This document shows, piece after piece, positions 30,666-39,644 of a stretch of DNA of 64,000 bases. The first letter of the stretch is position 1. Every line of letters starts with the position of its first letter. The position numbers were made by a program, and so were the translations under genes. The notes beneath the pieces were generated by a model. That model was not told the DNA's origin. It ran no database searches and saw only the letters and a program-made list of their open reading frames with translations. The stretch is from Rhodoferax ferrireducens (lineage in GTDB: Bacteria > Pseudomonadota > Gammaproteobacteria > Burkholderiales > Burkholderiaceae_C), in NCBI RefSeq assembly GCF_003347515.1, contig NZ_QEII01000256.1, positions 82,328-146,327 on the forward strand. The letters run 5' to 3'.

Positions 30666-32561
30666 CTAAACCGTCATCAGATCCTTGATCTGTTGCAGTG
30701 CAGCCGGGTCATCCATGGTTGTCAAATCGCCCGGATCGCGTCCTTCGCAGACCGCCTGAACCGCCCGACGCAGCAGCTTGCCACTGCGCGTTTTGGGCAA
30801 GGTGCTAACAAAGCGTACGCGCGCCGGGCGGGCCACGGCACCCAGATCCGTGTCGACAAGCTTCATGATTTCACCCTCCAGTTTGAGACGTGAAGCCTCG
30901 TCCGTCAGCAGGCTCGCATCCTTCACCACGGCAAACGCCATGGCCACCTGACCCTTGAGTTGATCGGCCACACCCACCACCGCCACCTCGGCAATGTTGG
31001 GATGGGCCGAGATGCTCTCTTCAATCTCGCGGGTGCCCAGGCGGTGCCCGGCCACATTGATCACGTCATCGGTACGGCCCAGAATGAAAAAGTAACCATC
31101 GGCATCGCGAATGCCCCAGTCAAAGGTGCTGTAAACCATTTTGCCCGGTACGCTGGACCAATACGTCTTGACGAAGCGCTCATCATCACGCCAGATCGTC
31201 TGCAGGCAACCCGGGGGCAAGGGGCCTTCAATGGCAACCACGCCTTTCTGGTTCGGCCCGGTCAACTCTTCTCCGGTCTGGTCATCCAGTAACTTGACAT
31301 CGAAGCCATACACAGCCTTGCCCGGTGAGCCAAACTTGCTGGAGGCCTGTTCAACCCCATTGCAAAGGGACAGGATCGGCCAGCCGGTCTCGGTCTGCCA
31401 GTAGTTGTCAATGATGGGTTTACCCAGACTTTCGCTGATCCACTTGGCGGTCGGCTCATCCAGCGGTTCGCCGGCCAGAAACAGGGCACGCAGACTGGAG
31501 AGATCGTATTTGGTGAGCAAGGCCGGGTCTTGCTTCTTCAATACCCGCACCGCCGTGGGAGCGCTGAACATCACGGTGACTTTGTACTTCTCGACCAGAC
31601 TCCACCAGATACCACCATCAGGACGGGTGGGCAGCCCCTCGTACATGATGGTCGCCATGCCGGCAATCAGCGGTCCGTAAATGATGTAGCTGTGGCCCAC
31701 GACCCAGCCGATGTCGCTGGTGGAGAAATAGGTTTCACCGGCATTGCCACAGTAGATGTGCTTCATGCTGGCAGCCAGCGCCACGGCGTAGCCGCCGGTG
31801 TCGCGCTGCACGCCTTTGGGTTTCCCGGTCGTGCCGCTGGTGTAGAGCGTGTAGCTGGGGTGCGTGGCATCGACCCACTCACATTCCACCACGGTATCCA
31901 TGTGTTTTTGACGCAGCGCTGCCCACAAATGGTCGCGACCCGCGACCAAATCCATGGCCGACAGCTGACGATCCACCAACAGCACTGCCTCGGGTTTGTA
32001 GCTTGAGAGGCGAATGGCCTCATCCAGCAAGGGCTTGTACGCCACGGCTTTGCCGCCACGCGAACCTGCGTCAGCACTGATCACCAGTTTCGGCTCTGCG
32101 TCTTCAATGCGTGACGCCAGCGAACCCGAGGCAAAGCCGCCAAACACCACCGAGTGGATTGCGCCAATGCGTGCGCAGGCCAGCATCGCAAAGGCGGCCT
32201 CGGCAATCATGGGCATGTAAATCAGCACCCGGTCGCCCTTTTGAACACCCAACTCTTTCAACACAGCGGCCATGCGCTGCACTTCGGCGTGCAGCTCGTG
32301 GAAGGAATACACCTTCTCTTCGTTGGTCTCGGTGGAAACGAAGATCAGCGCCGCCTGGTGAGCCCGGTCCTTGAGGTGCCGGTCCACCGCGTTATGACAC
32401 AAATTGGTGGTGCCGCCCACAAACCACTTGGCAAAAGGCGGGTTGCTGTAGTCGCAAATCTGCTGGGGCTGGGTTTTCCAATCGATGAGTTTGGCCTGTT
32501 CGGCCCAAAAAACGTCGCGCTCGGTAAGGGATTGGCGGTGGAATTCGGCATACGCTGTCAT
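30666..32561 (-). CDS. prpE: Propionate-CoA ligase
   Basis: Activates propionate to propionyl-CoA with ATP through a propionyl-adenylate. The 631-residue protein belongs to the ANL superfamily; PrpE rather than acetyl-CoA synthetase is indicated by the phosphate loop YTSGTTGKPKGVQRDTGGYA and by NYWQTETGWPIL. The A8/A10 motifs are ILGRTDDVINVAGHRLGT and, near the C-terminus, PKTRSGKLLRRAV with the catalytic lysine. No prpB, prpC or prpD genes are nearby. It lies upstream of sucA but is separated by 183 bp and a terminator. Its product is the same propionyl-CoA that the MdeB-like E1 at 39645 would make. Confidence 0.92.
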   Translation of the reverse strand: MTAYAEFHRQSLTERDVFWAEQAKLIDWKTQPQQICDYSNPPFAKWFVGGTTNLCHNAVDRHLKDRAHQAALIFVSTETNEEKVYSFHELHAEVQRMAAVLKELGVQKGDRVLIYMPMIAEAAFAMLACARIGAIHSVVFGGFASGSLASRIEDAEPKLVISADAGSRGGKAVAYKPLLDEAIRLSSYKPEAVLLVDRQLSAMDLVAGRDHLWAALRQKHMDTVVECEWVDATHPSYTLYTSGTTGKPKGVQRDTGGYAVALAASMKHIYCGNAGETYFSTSDIGWVVGHSYIIYGPLIAGMATIMYEGLPTRPDGGIWWSLVEKYKVTVMFSAPTAVRVLKKQDPALLTKYDLSSLRALFLAGEPLDEPTAKWISESLGKPIIDNYWQTETGWPILSLCNGVEQASSKFGSPGKAVYGFDVKLLDDQTGEELTGPNQKGVVAIEGPLPPGCLQTIWRDDERFVKTYWSSVPGKMVYSTFDWGIRDADGYFFILGRTDDVINVAGHRLGTREIEESISAHPNIAEVAVVGVADQLKGQVAMAFAVVKDASLLTDEASRLKLEGEIMKLVDTDLGAVARPARVRFVSTLPKTRSGKLLRRAVQAVCEGRDPGDLTTMDDPAALQQIKDLMTV

Positions 32562-32666
32562 TATTTGTCTCCGGTCGGGTCAGTAAACTGAATTCATAAT
32601 TATGGACAGACAGCTTGCAACAGCCTGACTCAGCGCCCCACCTCCCGCAGAATGCGCTTTGCAGCG

Positions 32667-33269
32667 CTACTTGATCAAGTCCTGCGCCGCATGGAACGCC
32701 GGGTGCTCGGCAGTACGCAGCCACTCGAACGCCACCATCTCGGTTGTCACCAACTCTGCGCCGGCACCGGCCAGGCGATCGAATGCCGCGTCCCGGTTGC
32801 GCTCAGTGCGCGAGCTGCAGGCATCTGTCACCACCCAGACATCGAACTCGTCCTCCAGCAAATCCAGTGCGGTTTGCAGCAGGCAAATATGGGCTTCGCA
32901 ACCGGCGATGACCACCGTATTGCGTTCGACCACATTTGTTACGGTTTTTTGCAGGTGCTTGGGCAGGCTGCGGGCATTCCCACTCACGGGCTTGGGCTGC
33001 GGACGAAGCCATTCTCCCAAGCCTTCCTCCACGCCACTGAAATGCATCTTGCTCAAGGTCTGAGCACACAGCGCCCTGATCTCGGCCGCGTTTTCACCGA
33101 GTTTGGATGGGCTTTGCTCCGTGCCCCATGCCGGCACGTCCATCAGCCTGGCCAGTTGCCCCAGGCGCACGGCGTTGGCCAGCACCTGGGCGCTTTCGAA
33201 AATGGCGGGTATCAGGCGGATTTGATAGTCCACCAGGACGAGTTGGGATTCAGCGGCGTCTAACAACAT
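32667..33269 (-). CDS. Isochorismatase-family cysteine hydrolase
   Basis: A 200-residue protein of the isochorismatase-like superfamily. The usual catalytic triad can be proposed: Asp in QLVLVDYQIRLIP near residue 14, Lys in the PQPKPVSGNA region, and Cys in GCEAHICLLQTAL. The cis-peptide-type motif (VVIAGCEAHICL) is typical of the YcaC/hydrolase branch. Members hydrolyse diverse amides and enol ethers, so the substrate cannot be assigned. It is 105 bp upstream of prpE on the same strand but without sign of tight coupling. Confidence 0.85.
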   Translation of the reverse strand: MLLDAAESQLVLVDYQIRLIPAIFESAQVLANAVRLGQLARLMDVPAWGTEQSPSKLGENAAEIRALCAQTLSKMHFSGVEEGLGEWLRPQPKPVSGNARSLPKHLQKTVTNVVERNTVVIAGCEAHICLLQTALDLLEDEFDVWVVTDACSSRTERNRDAAFDRLAGAGAELVTTEMVAFEWLRTAEHPAFHAAQDLIK

Positions 33270-33341
33270 GGCAAACTTTCTTGAGAGGTTGGGCTATTTC
33301 GGGCAATGACTGATTAAACCGCAGGAAGCCAGGACCACCTC

Positions 33342-33644
33342 TCACAGCCGAATCTCAAAGCGCGCTTCGTCCATATAACGATGCGGCCCAAAGGCCGCCG
33401 TCATGGCAGCGGACTCGGCGGCTTGCCACTGCTCAAGCACCTCTCGCTCGGCTGAGGGCAGTAGTTCCAGATCCGGCGCGTCGCCGTAGGTGCCCACGAT
33501 CTGTAGGTAAGCCGTGTAGGTGGGCACGACCAGACTGGCGCTGCCCAGCGCAGCATCCAAAGCGCCACGAAAGCGCTGCTCAACGTCTTGGCGCTCCTTC
33601 TCGGAGGCCTCGTCAAAGGATGTCAGGGTCAGTGTGTAACTCAT
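33342..33644 (-). CDS. Conserved-looking protein of unknown function, 100 residues
   Basis: A small soluble acidic protein without signal peptide, membrane segment or cysteine. Predicted features are an N-terminal beta segment (SYTLTLTSF), a charged helix (EASEKERQDVEQRFRGALDAAL), a second strand region (VVPTYTAYLQIVGTY) and a Trp-containing helix. I do not recognise a family. Coding potential is supported by GC-rich third positions and an ATG in the right place. Neighbours (isochorismatase-like hydrolase; divergent NlpC/P60 gene) do not point to a role. Confidence 0.55.
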   Translation of the reverse strand: MSYTLTLTSFDEASEKERQDVEQRFRGALDAALGSASLVVPTYTAYLQIVGTYGDAPDLELLPSAEREVLEQWQAAESAAMTAAFGPHRYMDEARFEIRL

Positions 33645-33810
33645 CGCGCGATTGTGGCCCTTTGTGGAGGGGAAATGCGATTCCTCAACCGGACAAATCC
33701 GACACTGTGACGCCGATTGCGCTCTCCGGCAACAATGCCCTCAACCTCGAAAATCATTAAAATATATATAAATCAATGGCTTACATTGATAACTTAGAGA
33801 AAACTTTAAC

Positions 33811-33840
33811 TTGACAGGGCGCTTGCCCTGCAAGTATCCT
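33811..33840 (+). promoter_or_regulatory. Candidate sigma-70 promoter for the NlpC/P60 gene
   Basis: A perfect -35 TTGACA (33811-33816) is followed after 18 bp by TATCCT (33835-33840, four of six matches to TATAAT). The ATG at 33848 begins only 7 bp downstream of the -10, so the expected transcription start nearly coincides with the start codon. No Shine-Dalgarno sequence lies between them. This suggests a leaderless mRNA if the promoter is real. Confidence 0.45.
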
Positions 33841-33847
33841 AGCCCCG

Positions 33848-34426
33848 ATGCGAATTCTTACCGTTCTTGTTGCCCTCTTGCTTGCTGCCAGTGCGCACGC
33901 CACTCCTCCCGGAACGAACGATGACATGGATCAATTGCTGAAAAACAAGGGGCTGCTGGCACGCATTGACCATGTCCGGCAGTCGGTTGGTGAGAAGGCC
34001 TCAGAACTGGTTTTCACGGCCATGGGCTTTCTCGGTGTTCCTTATCGGCGCGGTGGTAATACCGTGGAATCCGGCTTCGACTGCAGCGGCTTTGTGCGGG
34101 CCATGTACCAGCAGACCGTTGGCCTGATCCTGCCGCGCAAGGCGGAACAGCAGGCAGCAGCCACCGAGAAAATCGAGCGCGCTGAACTGCAGCCCGGCGA
34201 TCTGGTGTTTTTCAACACCATGCGGCGTGCTTTCAGCCATGTCGGCATATACGTCGGTGAAGGCAAATTCATTCACTCCCCCAAACCCGGCGGTGAAGTC
34301 CGGGTTGAAGACATGGGGGGCTCGTATTGGAGTCGTCGCTTCGATGGTGCCCGTCGGGTGCAGACCTCGCAACCCGACATCCCGACGACTCAGGTCTTGC
34401 AGACGGTTGAGCCCACACTGCACTGA
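33848..34426 (+). CDS. Secreted NlpC/P60 (C40) cell-wall peptidase
   Basis: A 192-residue exported cysteine peptidase that probably cleaves peptidoglycan stem peptides. It has a signal peptide (cleavage expected near SAHA-TPPG, residue 18-19), then the NlpC/P60 domain. The nucleophile is Cys79 in GFDCSGFVRAM, and the catalytic histidine lies in SHVGIYVGEGKFIHSPKPGG. PYRRGGN precedes the cysteine as in the Spr/NlpC branch. There is no lipobox, so it should be periplasmic and soluble. It is not coupled to its neighbours. Confidence 0.88.
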   Translation: MRILTVLVALLLAASAHATPPGTNDDMDQLLKNKGLLARIDHVRQSVGEKASELVFTAMGFLGVPYRRGGNTVESGFDCSGFVRAMYQQTVGLILPRKAEQQAAATEKIERAELQPGDLVFFNTMRRAFSHVGIYVGEGKFIHSPKPGGEVRVEDMGGSYWSRRFDGARRVQTSQPDIPTTQVLQTVEPTLH

Positions 34427-34439
34427 GCTACACTCAAAC

Positions 34440-34465
34440 GCTACTATTTTAATAGCTGCAAGCGC
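34440..34465 (+). repeat. Dispersed 26-bp repeat, copy 2
   Basis: Same family as 24625-24650, same orientation, with the conserved AATAGCTGC and GCGC ends. It is followed by a tail ending in GGGCTAAAGCC (34477-34487), which matches the GGGCTNNAGCC tail found beside copies 3 and 4. It lies 14 bp after the peptidase stop. Confidence 0.8.
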
Positions 34466-34557
34466 TTATTCCACGCGGGCTAAAGCCTAATATAACCATA
34501 TTTATTTAGCCTTTTCACGGCTATCGGGCTCGCATCCCTTGCCAGCGCAGGAACCCC

Positions 34558-35229
34558 ATGAACGATCGAGTTAGCCAGATACTGGCCCAAATGGCTGCGC
34601 TTGAAGATGAGCTGCGCACCGTCGTCCATGAACAGGAGAGCAAGATGTTCTTCCAGATCAGGGGCAAGCGTGTGGAGTTTGAAAGCTCGGTCAAAGCAGC
34701 GCATCGCAAACTCAAACAGAACTTCTTCCGCTGGTTGGTCACCAATCGCCCGCAGAACCTGATCACGGGCCCCATCATTTACGGCATGATTTTTCCGCTG
34801 ATGATGCTGGACCTGTGCGTCACGTTCTACCAATGGGTTTGTTTCCCCATTTACGGCGTCAAGAAAGTGAAGCGTTCTGACTACCTCGTGTTCGACCGGC
34901 GTCACCTCGGCTACCTTAATTTCATCGAAAAATTCCATTGCACCTATTGCGAATATGGCAACGGACTCATGAGTTACATGGCTGAGATTCTGGCCCGCAC
35001 CGAAGAGTATTTCTGCCCGATCAAGCATGCCCACAAGATTCTGGGCACGCACGCTCACTACAACCGGTTTTTGGACTATGGCGACGCCGCCGACTATGAA
35101 TCCCGGCTGGAGGAATTTCGCGTCGCCCTCGGTAAAGACAAATTGCCTGCAAGCCACCTAGCGTCACACGAAGACTTGCAGGCCCCACCTGCAGGTGCAT
35201 GTCAGCATGCAACTGATCCCCGCCAGTAA
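34558..35229 (+). CDS. Unrecognised membrane protein with a cysteine-rich motif
   Basis: A 223-residue protein of unknown function. Residues 1-60 are charged and probably helical, followed by a hydrophobic stretch (GPIIYGMIFPLMMLDLCVTFYQWVCF, about residues 75-100) that should form one or two transmembrane segments. The C-terminal part contains an unusual FHCTYCEYGNG motif and a later EEYFCPIKHAH, together giving Cys and His residues that could bind a metal. AGGA at 34549 supports the ATG. The last 20 residues look low in conservation. Similar proteins are, to my knowledge, annotated only as hypothetical in this family of bacteria. Confidence 0.75.
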   Translation: MNDRVSQILAQMAALEDELRTVVHEQESKMFFQIRGKRVEFESSVKAAHRKLKQNFFRWLVTNRPQNLITGPIIYGMIFPLMMLDLCVTFYQWVCFPIYGVKKVKRSDYLVFDRRHLGYLNFIEKFHCTYCEYGNGLMSYMAEILARTEEYFCPIKHAHKILGTHAHYNRFLDYGDAADYESRLEEFRVALGKDKLPASHLASHEDLQAPPAGACQHATDPRQ

Positions 35230-35235
35230 AAAAGA

Positions 35236-35457
35236 TCAAGCGGGTTGCGCACGCGGCTGCGCTACTACAGGCGGCGTGCCTTCCTTGAACAGTTTTGTGA
35301 TCTCCGAGCGCAGTTCCGGTGTGTCCTGATGCTGATGGACTGCCACGGCATGCTGCACAGCGGCCTCCAGCAATTCCTGATCCGTATCGGCAGATAGCGC
35401 CACCGTGCAGTTCATGTCACTCGGAAATTCACGGCAATCAATGTATTTGCGTGTCAT
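35236..35457 (-). CDS. Small DUF1059-family protein
   Basis: A 73-residue protein starting MTRKYIDCREFPSDMNCT, with the paired cysteines and the downstream DQELLEAAVQHAVAVHQHQD helix that characterise DUF1059. Function unknown; similar short proteins are often stress-associated but that is weak evidence. It converges on the membrane-protein gene at 34558-35229 with a 6-bp gap. AAGGAG-like residues (GGAGAT on the minus strand) lie just upstream of the ATG. Confidence 0.7.
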   Translation of the reverse strand: MTRKYIDCREFPSDMNCTVALSADTDQELLEAAVQHAVAVHQHQDTPELRSEITKLFKEGTPPVVAQPRAQPA

Positions 35458-35566
35458 TTCAATCTCCTCATTCAGTGAATAAGCGGCAAGGCTCGGGACT
35501 CGCCAATCCGCTATTTATTTATAGTCAAATAATCCACTTTCGCAAGAGAAGCACTGAAAACATGGC

Positions 35567-37264
35567 TTATGCGGCCTGGGCCTCAACTGCTTCGCTGCAG
35601 GTGAGCGCGAGGCGATTGATCCCGCTCAGCAGCGCCTTGATCGACGCCGTGATGATGTTGGTGTCCAGGCCGACGCCGTAGCACTCGCGTCCGCCCGCCG
35701 GGTGCGCCAACTCCATGAAGGCGCAGGCCTGCGCATTGCCGCCCTCGCCGCTCGGGCTGGTGGCGCGTTCTTCAAAGCTGCGCACCTGGACGCTGATACC
35801 TATGCCCTGTAAGGCATGAACGGCGGCGTCAATCGGGCCATTGCCTTCGCCCGTGAGCAGGTGCGATACACCATCCACCTCGACAGCCAGCCGGATGCCC
35901 TGCGCGTTGCCGTGTTCAAACAAATGGTGCTCCACATAGCGCACAGGCCGTTCGCATTCGAAGTAGGTGCGCGAGAACAGCTGCCAGATATCGGTGCTGC
36001 TCATCTCGACACCCTGGCTGTCGGCGTGCCGCTGCACCTCGCCAGAAAACTCCACCTGCAAGCGGCGCGGCATGACAATGCCGTAGCCGGTTTCAAGCAG
36101 GTAGGCCACGCCGCCTTTGCCGGATTGGCTGTTGATGCGGATGATCGAGTCATAGCTGCGCCCGACGTCGGCCGGGTCGATCGGCAAATAGGGCACGTTC
36201 CAGAGGGTGTCAGGCTGCTGGGCGGCAAAGCCTTTCTTGATGGCGTCCTGATGCGAACCGGAGAAGGCCGTGAACACGAGGTCTCCCACGTAGGGGTGAC
36301 GCGGGTGAATCGGCAAGCGGGTGCAGTACTCGGCCGTGCGGGCAATGGCGTTGATGTCGGAAAAGTCCAGGCCCGGCGCAACCCCCTGCGTCTGCATGTT
36401 GAGCGCGAGGGTCACAAGGTCCACATTGCCGGTGCGCTCGCCATTGCCAAAGAGGCAACCCTCGACCCGGTCCGCACCGGCCATGAGACCGAGCTCGGCG
36501 GCGGCAACCGCCGTGCCCCGATCGTTGTGCGGGTGCAGGCTGATGATGACGCTATCGCGGCGCGCCAAGTTGCGGTGCATCCACTCGATCTGGTCGGCGT
36601 AGATGTTGGGCGTGGCGATTTCCACCGTGGTCGGCAGGTTGAGAATGACCTTGTTGTCCGGCGTGGCGCCCCAGGCGGCAGTCACGGCGTTGCAGACCTC
36701 CAGCGCAAAGTCGAGTTCGGTGGCGGTGAAGGTTTCGGGGCTGTATTGCAGCACCCATTCGGTTTGCGGCTGCTCGCTGGCGAGCTGCTTGATGAGCTTG
36801 ACCGACGCCACCGCCATCTCGATGACCTCGGCCTTGTCCATGCCGAAGACGGTTTCGCGGAACGGTTTTGAGGTGGCGTTATACACATGGACGATGGCCC
36901 GGCGCGCGCCCGTCAAGGACTCCATGGTGCGCCGCACCAGGTGTTCACGCGCCTGCGTCAGCACTTCAATCGTCACATCCTGGGGAATGTGACCGCCCTC
37001 AATCAACTCACGGACAAAGCCAAACTCGGTATCGGACGCGGACGGGAACGCCACCTCGATTTCCTTGAAGCCAATGTCGCAGAGCGTGCGGAACATGCGC
37101 ATCTTGCGCTCGGCGTTCATCGGCTCAAAAAGCGCCTGGTTGCCGTCGCGCAGGTCGGTGCTCATCCAGATCGGCGGCACGCTGATGGTGCGGCTCGGCC
37201 ATTGGCGATCGGTCAGCTCCACGGCGGGAAAAGGGACGTATTTGGCGGCGGCGTGATGCGACAT
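35567..37264 (-). CDS. leuA: 2-isopropylmalate synthase
   Basis: Condenses acetyl-CoA with 2-oxoisovalerate, the first step of leucine synthesis. From the ATG at 37264 (CAGGAG 8 nt upstream) the protein has 565 residues, matching the long LeuA type 2 branch. Features include [14 protein letters not shown] with the metal-binding Asp, the [11 protein letters not shown] metal-binding histidines, and a C-terminal regulatory domain ([31 protein letters not shown]) that mediates leucine inhibition. A Met at 37303 is in frame but has no ribosome-binding site. Two inverted repeats upstream (37334-37381) may be control sites. Confidence 0.95.
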   Translation of the reverse strand: MSHHAAAKYVPFPAVELTDRQWPSRTISVPPIWMSTDLRDGNQALFEPMNAERKMRMFRTLCDIGFKEIEVAFPSASDTEFGFVRELIEGGHIPQDVTIEVLTQAREHLVRRTMESLTGARRAIVHVYNATSKPFRETVFGMDKAEVIEMAVASVKLIKQLASEQPQTEWVLQYSPETFTATELDFALEVCNAVTAAWGATPDNKVILNLPTTVEIATPNIYADQIEWMHRNLARRDSVIISLHPHNDRGTAVAAAELGLMAGADRVEGCLFGNGERTGNVDLVTLALNMQTQGVAPGLDFSDINAIARTAEYCTRLPIHPRHPYVGDLVFTAFSGSHQDAIKKGFAAQQPDTLWNVPYLPIDPADVGRSYDSIIRINSQSGKGGVAYLLETGYGIVMPRRLQVEFSGEVQRHADSQGVEMSSTDIWQLFSRTYFECERPVRYVEHHLFEHGNAQGIRLAVEVDGVSHLLTGEGNGPIDAAVHALQGIGISVQVRSFEERATSPSGEGGNAQACAFMELAHPAGGRECYGVGLDTNIITASIKALLSGINRLALTCSEAVEAQAA

Positions 37265-37333
37265 GGTGGCGGCTCCTGAAGGGCAAGGCTGTTTCGATGA
37301 CATTCATCTTAGCCAAAGTGAAGCAGAATCCGA

Positions 37334-37381
37334 TTGCGTTGTTTACGCAACCTCCTCCATATATTGGCAACTTATTGCCAA
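37334..37381. promoter_or_regulatory. Two inverted repeats upstream of leuA
   Basis: TTGCGT (37334-37339) with ACGCAA (37345-37350), and TTGGCAA (37364-37370) with TTGCCAA (37375-37381). Both look like dyad operators of LysR- or Lrp-type regulators and lie 70-117 bp upstream of the leuA start. The rest of the 37265-37543 gap is A/T-rich and otherwise holds only repeat copy 3 and its tail. Confidence 0.35.
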
Positions 37382-37509
37382 TTATATTAATTTAATAAAA
37401 TTTAATGCCAACAAGGAGAAACAAGCAACAATTGTCTCGACATCATGGATGTCGACGCTCCTGCGCTGCCATCTTTAGGTTAAATAGGGCTCTAGCCCTT
37501 TAAACGCCA

Positions 37510-37535
37510 GCGCATGCAGCTATTTATTTAATAGC
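37510..37535 (-). repeat. Dispersed 26-bp repeat, copy 3
   Basis: Reverse-oriented copy; on the minus strand it reads GCTATTAAATAAATAGCTGC followed by ATGCGC. Its tail, the perfect palindrome GGGCTCTAGCCC, is at 37487-37498. It lies 8 bp from the 3' end of the penicillin-binding protein gene, where it could influence transcript 3' ends. Confidence 0.8.
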
Positions 37536-37543
37536 ATTAACAA

Positions 37544-39583
37544 TCAATGACCCCGTAGCTGCCGCAAGATGCTTCCGAACAGACCATTCACGACTTCCAG
37601 AATCGGGGCGTCTTGCCGCAGCTCGGGCGGTGGCTGGGGCACTGGGCGCGGAATGTCGAATTCCACATTCGGATCAATCCAGCGATTGCGAAATGCCTGC
37701 TGAAAAACGTCCCCCACCATGGGTAATGCGCTGCGGGCGCCCTGCCCCCATGAGCCCATCGTCACGCTGTTGTCGTTAAAGCCGACCCGGGCGCCGGCCA
37801 CCAGTTGGGGGTTCATCATGATGAACCAGCCATCCGTGTTGTCTTGCGTGGTACCGGTCTTGCCAGCCACGTCGGCCTGGATGCCGTAACGCTGGCGAAT
37901 GGCGACACCCGTGCCCTCGTCAATCACGCCGCGCATGGCGTTCACCAGGGTCAGCGCGTGCGCACGTGGCATGGCCGGCTCGCGCTCTCTGACGGGCTCG
38001 AACTGTTCCAGCAGGCGGCCGTTGCGGTCTTCCACGCGCAGCACCAGCACCGGCTGTATGTAGTTGCCGCCATTGGCGATAGAGCCGTAGGCCGCGACCA
38101 TCTCGAGCAGCGTGACGGGGCTGGTGCCCAGGGCGAGCGAGGGCACCAGGTCGAGCTTGCTTTGCCGCACCCCCATGGACTGCGCCAGCCGCGCCACGCT
38201 GGCCGGCCCCACTTTCTGCATTAATTGGGCGGTGATGGTGTTCTTCGAGTACGCCAAGCCGTCGCGCAGCGTGGTGGGCTGGTAGCTGGGTGGCGTTGCG
38301 TCGCTGGGCGTCCACACCGGGCTACCTTGCGACGCGATGGCCACCGGCTCGTCAATGAAGGTGTAGGACGGGTCGAACCCCAGCATGAACGCCGCGCCAT
38401 ACACAAAGGGCTTGAAGGTCGAACCGGGCTGGCGCCGCGCCTGGCTCACATGGTCAAACTGCTCCTGCGCAAAGTCGCGGCTGCCCACCCAAGCCCGCAC
38501 TTCACCATTGCGCGGGTCCAGCGCCAGGAATCCGGCCTGCAACAAGGCTCGGTCCTGCCCGGCTTTGCGCCGGCTGTCTGCCAGGGTTTGCAGTTGCGCC
38601 AGTTGCCGCGCCACTGCCCGGTTGGCCGCCCTCTGTATTTTTGCGTCCAGCGTGGTACGCAACTTGAGGCCATCGGCATGAATATCGAAACCCCGACGAT
38701 CAGCCCAGTCAATCAGCCATTTGCGCAGATGCTGGGCGACGTGCGGCGCCGGGCCCAGCAGCTCGACCTGCCGCTCAAAATCCAGTCGCAGGGGCCGCTT
38801 GGCCAGACCCTCCACGCGGGCCGGGTCCAGCTTGCCGTGTTTGGCCATCTGCGCCAACACCAAGTTGCGGCGCTGCACGGCACGCTCGGGGTTTTGCACC
38901 GGGTTGTAGTAGCTCGTGCCCTTGAGCATGCCGATCAGCGTGGCGCTCTCCAGCAGGTCCAGCTTGTCGGCGGACTTGTCGAAATAAGTGCGCGCCGCCA
39001 TCTCGATGCCGAAGGCGTTGTAGAGAAAAGGCACGGTGTTGAGGTAGGTCTCCAGAATCTCGGGCTTGGAATACACCGCTTCGATCTTCAAGGCGGTGAC
39101 CGCCTCCTTGACCTTGCGCGTGATGCTGGCGGCGCGGCCGATTTCTTCCGGGTAGAGATTGCGCGCCAGCTGCTGCGTGATGGTCGAGCCACCCTGCAAA
39201 TCACCCGACAAGGTGCTAAGCACAGCGCCGGCCGTACGTCGAAAGTCAATGCCGTGGTGATCGTAAAAGCGGTGGTCTTCGGTGGCGATCAAGGCATTCA
39301 CCACATGCGGCGCTATTCTGTCCAGCGCCACCCACTGCCGGTTAATGCGCCGGTACTCGGCCAGCACCGAGCCGTCAGACGCCAGCAGCACCGACGGCGC
39401 TTCAGACTTCGCCTTGCGTAAGTCGCCAACGCCGGGCGTGAACGGGATCAGCACCAGCACGTAGAGCAGCACAAGCGTGGGGAGCACCAGAGCCGTCCGC
39501 ACCGGATGCCGCCTGGCAGCGGCGAGAACGCGATGACATTGTTCTGCTGTGAAAGTGACGGCGCGACGGAGAACTGGAGTCAT
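37544..39583 (-). CDS. Class A penicillin-binding protein (transglycosylase-transpeptidase)
   Basis: A bifunctional peptidoglycan synthase of 679 residues. It has an N-terminal cytoplasmic tail and membrane anchor (ALVLPTLVLLYVLVLIPF, about 33-50). The GT51 transglycosylase domain carries the catalytic Glu in ATEDHRFYDHHGID, with GGSTITQQLARNLY. The transpeptidase domain has all three motifs: STFK in RQPGSTFKPFVYG, SKN in LAYSKNTIT and KTG in AGKTGTTQD. Length and layout fit a PBP1A/1B-like enzyme, without the long OB insertion seen in some PBP1A. No neighbour is a known partner. Confidence 0.92.
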   Translation of the reverse strand: MTPVLRRAVTFTAEQCHRVLAAARRHPVRTALVLPTLVLLYVLVLIPFTPGVGDLRKAKSEAPSVLLASDGSVLAEYRRINRQWVALDRIAPHVVNALIATEDHRFYDHHGIDFRRTAGAVLSTLSGDLQGGSTITQQLARNLYPEEIGRAASITRKVKEAVTALKIEAVYSKPEILETYLNTVPFLYNAFGIEMAARTYFDKSADKLDLLESATLIGMLKGTSYYNPVQNPERAVQRRNLVLAQMAKHGKLDPARVEGLAKRPLRLDFERQVELLGPAPHVAQHLRKWLIDWADRRGFDIHADGLKLRTTLDAKIQRAANRAVARQLAQLQTLADSRRKAGQDRALLQAGFLALDPRNGEVRAWVGSRDFAQEQFDHVSQARRQPGSTFKPFVYGAAFMLGFDPSYTFIDEPVAIASQGSPVWTPSDATPPSYQPTTLRDGLAYSKNTITAQLMQKVGPASVARLAQSMGVRQSKLDLVPSLALGTSPVTLLEMVAAYGSIANGGNYIQPVLVLRVEDRNGRLLEQFEPVREREPAMPRAHALTLVNAMRGVIDEGTGVAIRQRYGIQADVAGKTGTTQDNTDGWFIMMNPQLVAGARVGFNDNSVTMGSWGQGARSALPMVGDVFQQAFRNRWIDPNVEFDIPRPVPQPPPELRQDAPILEVVNGLFGSILRQLRGH

Positions 39584-39644
39584 GGACGGAGTTTACGGCG
39601 GCTGAGCGTGCAGGCCTACCCGGCGGCGAGCAATAACCCGCTTG

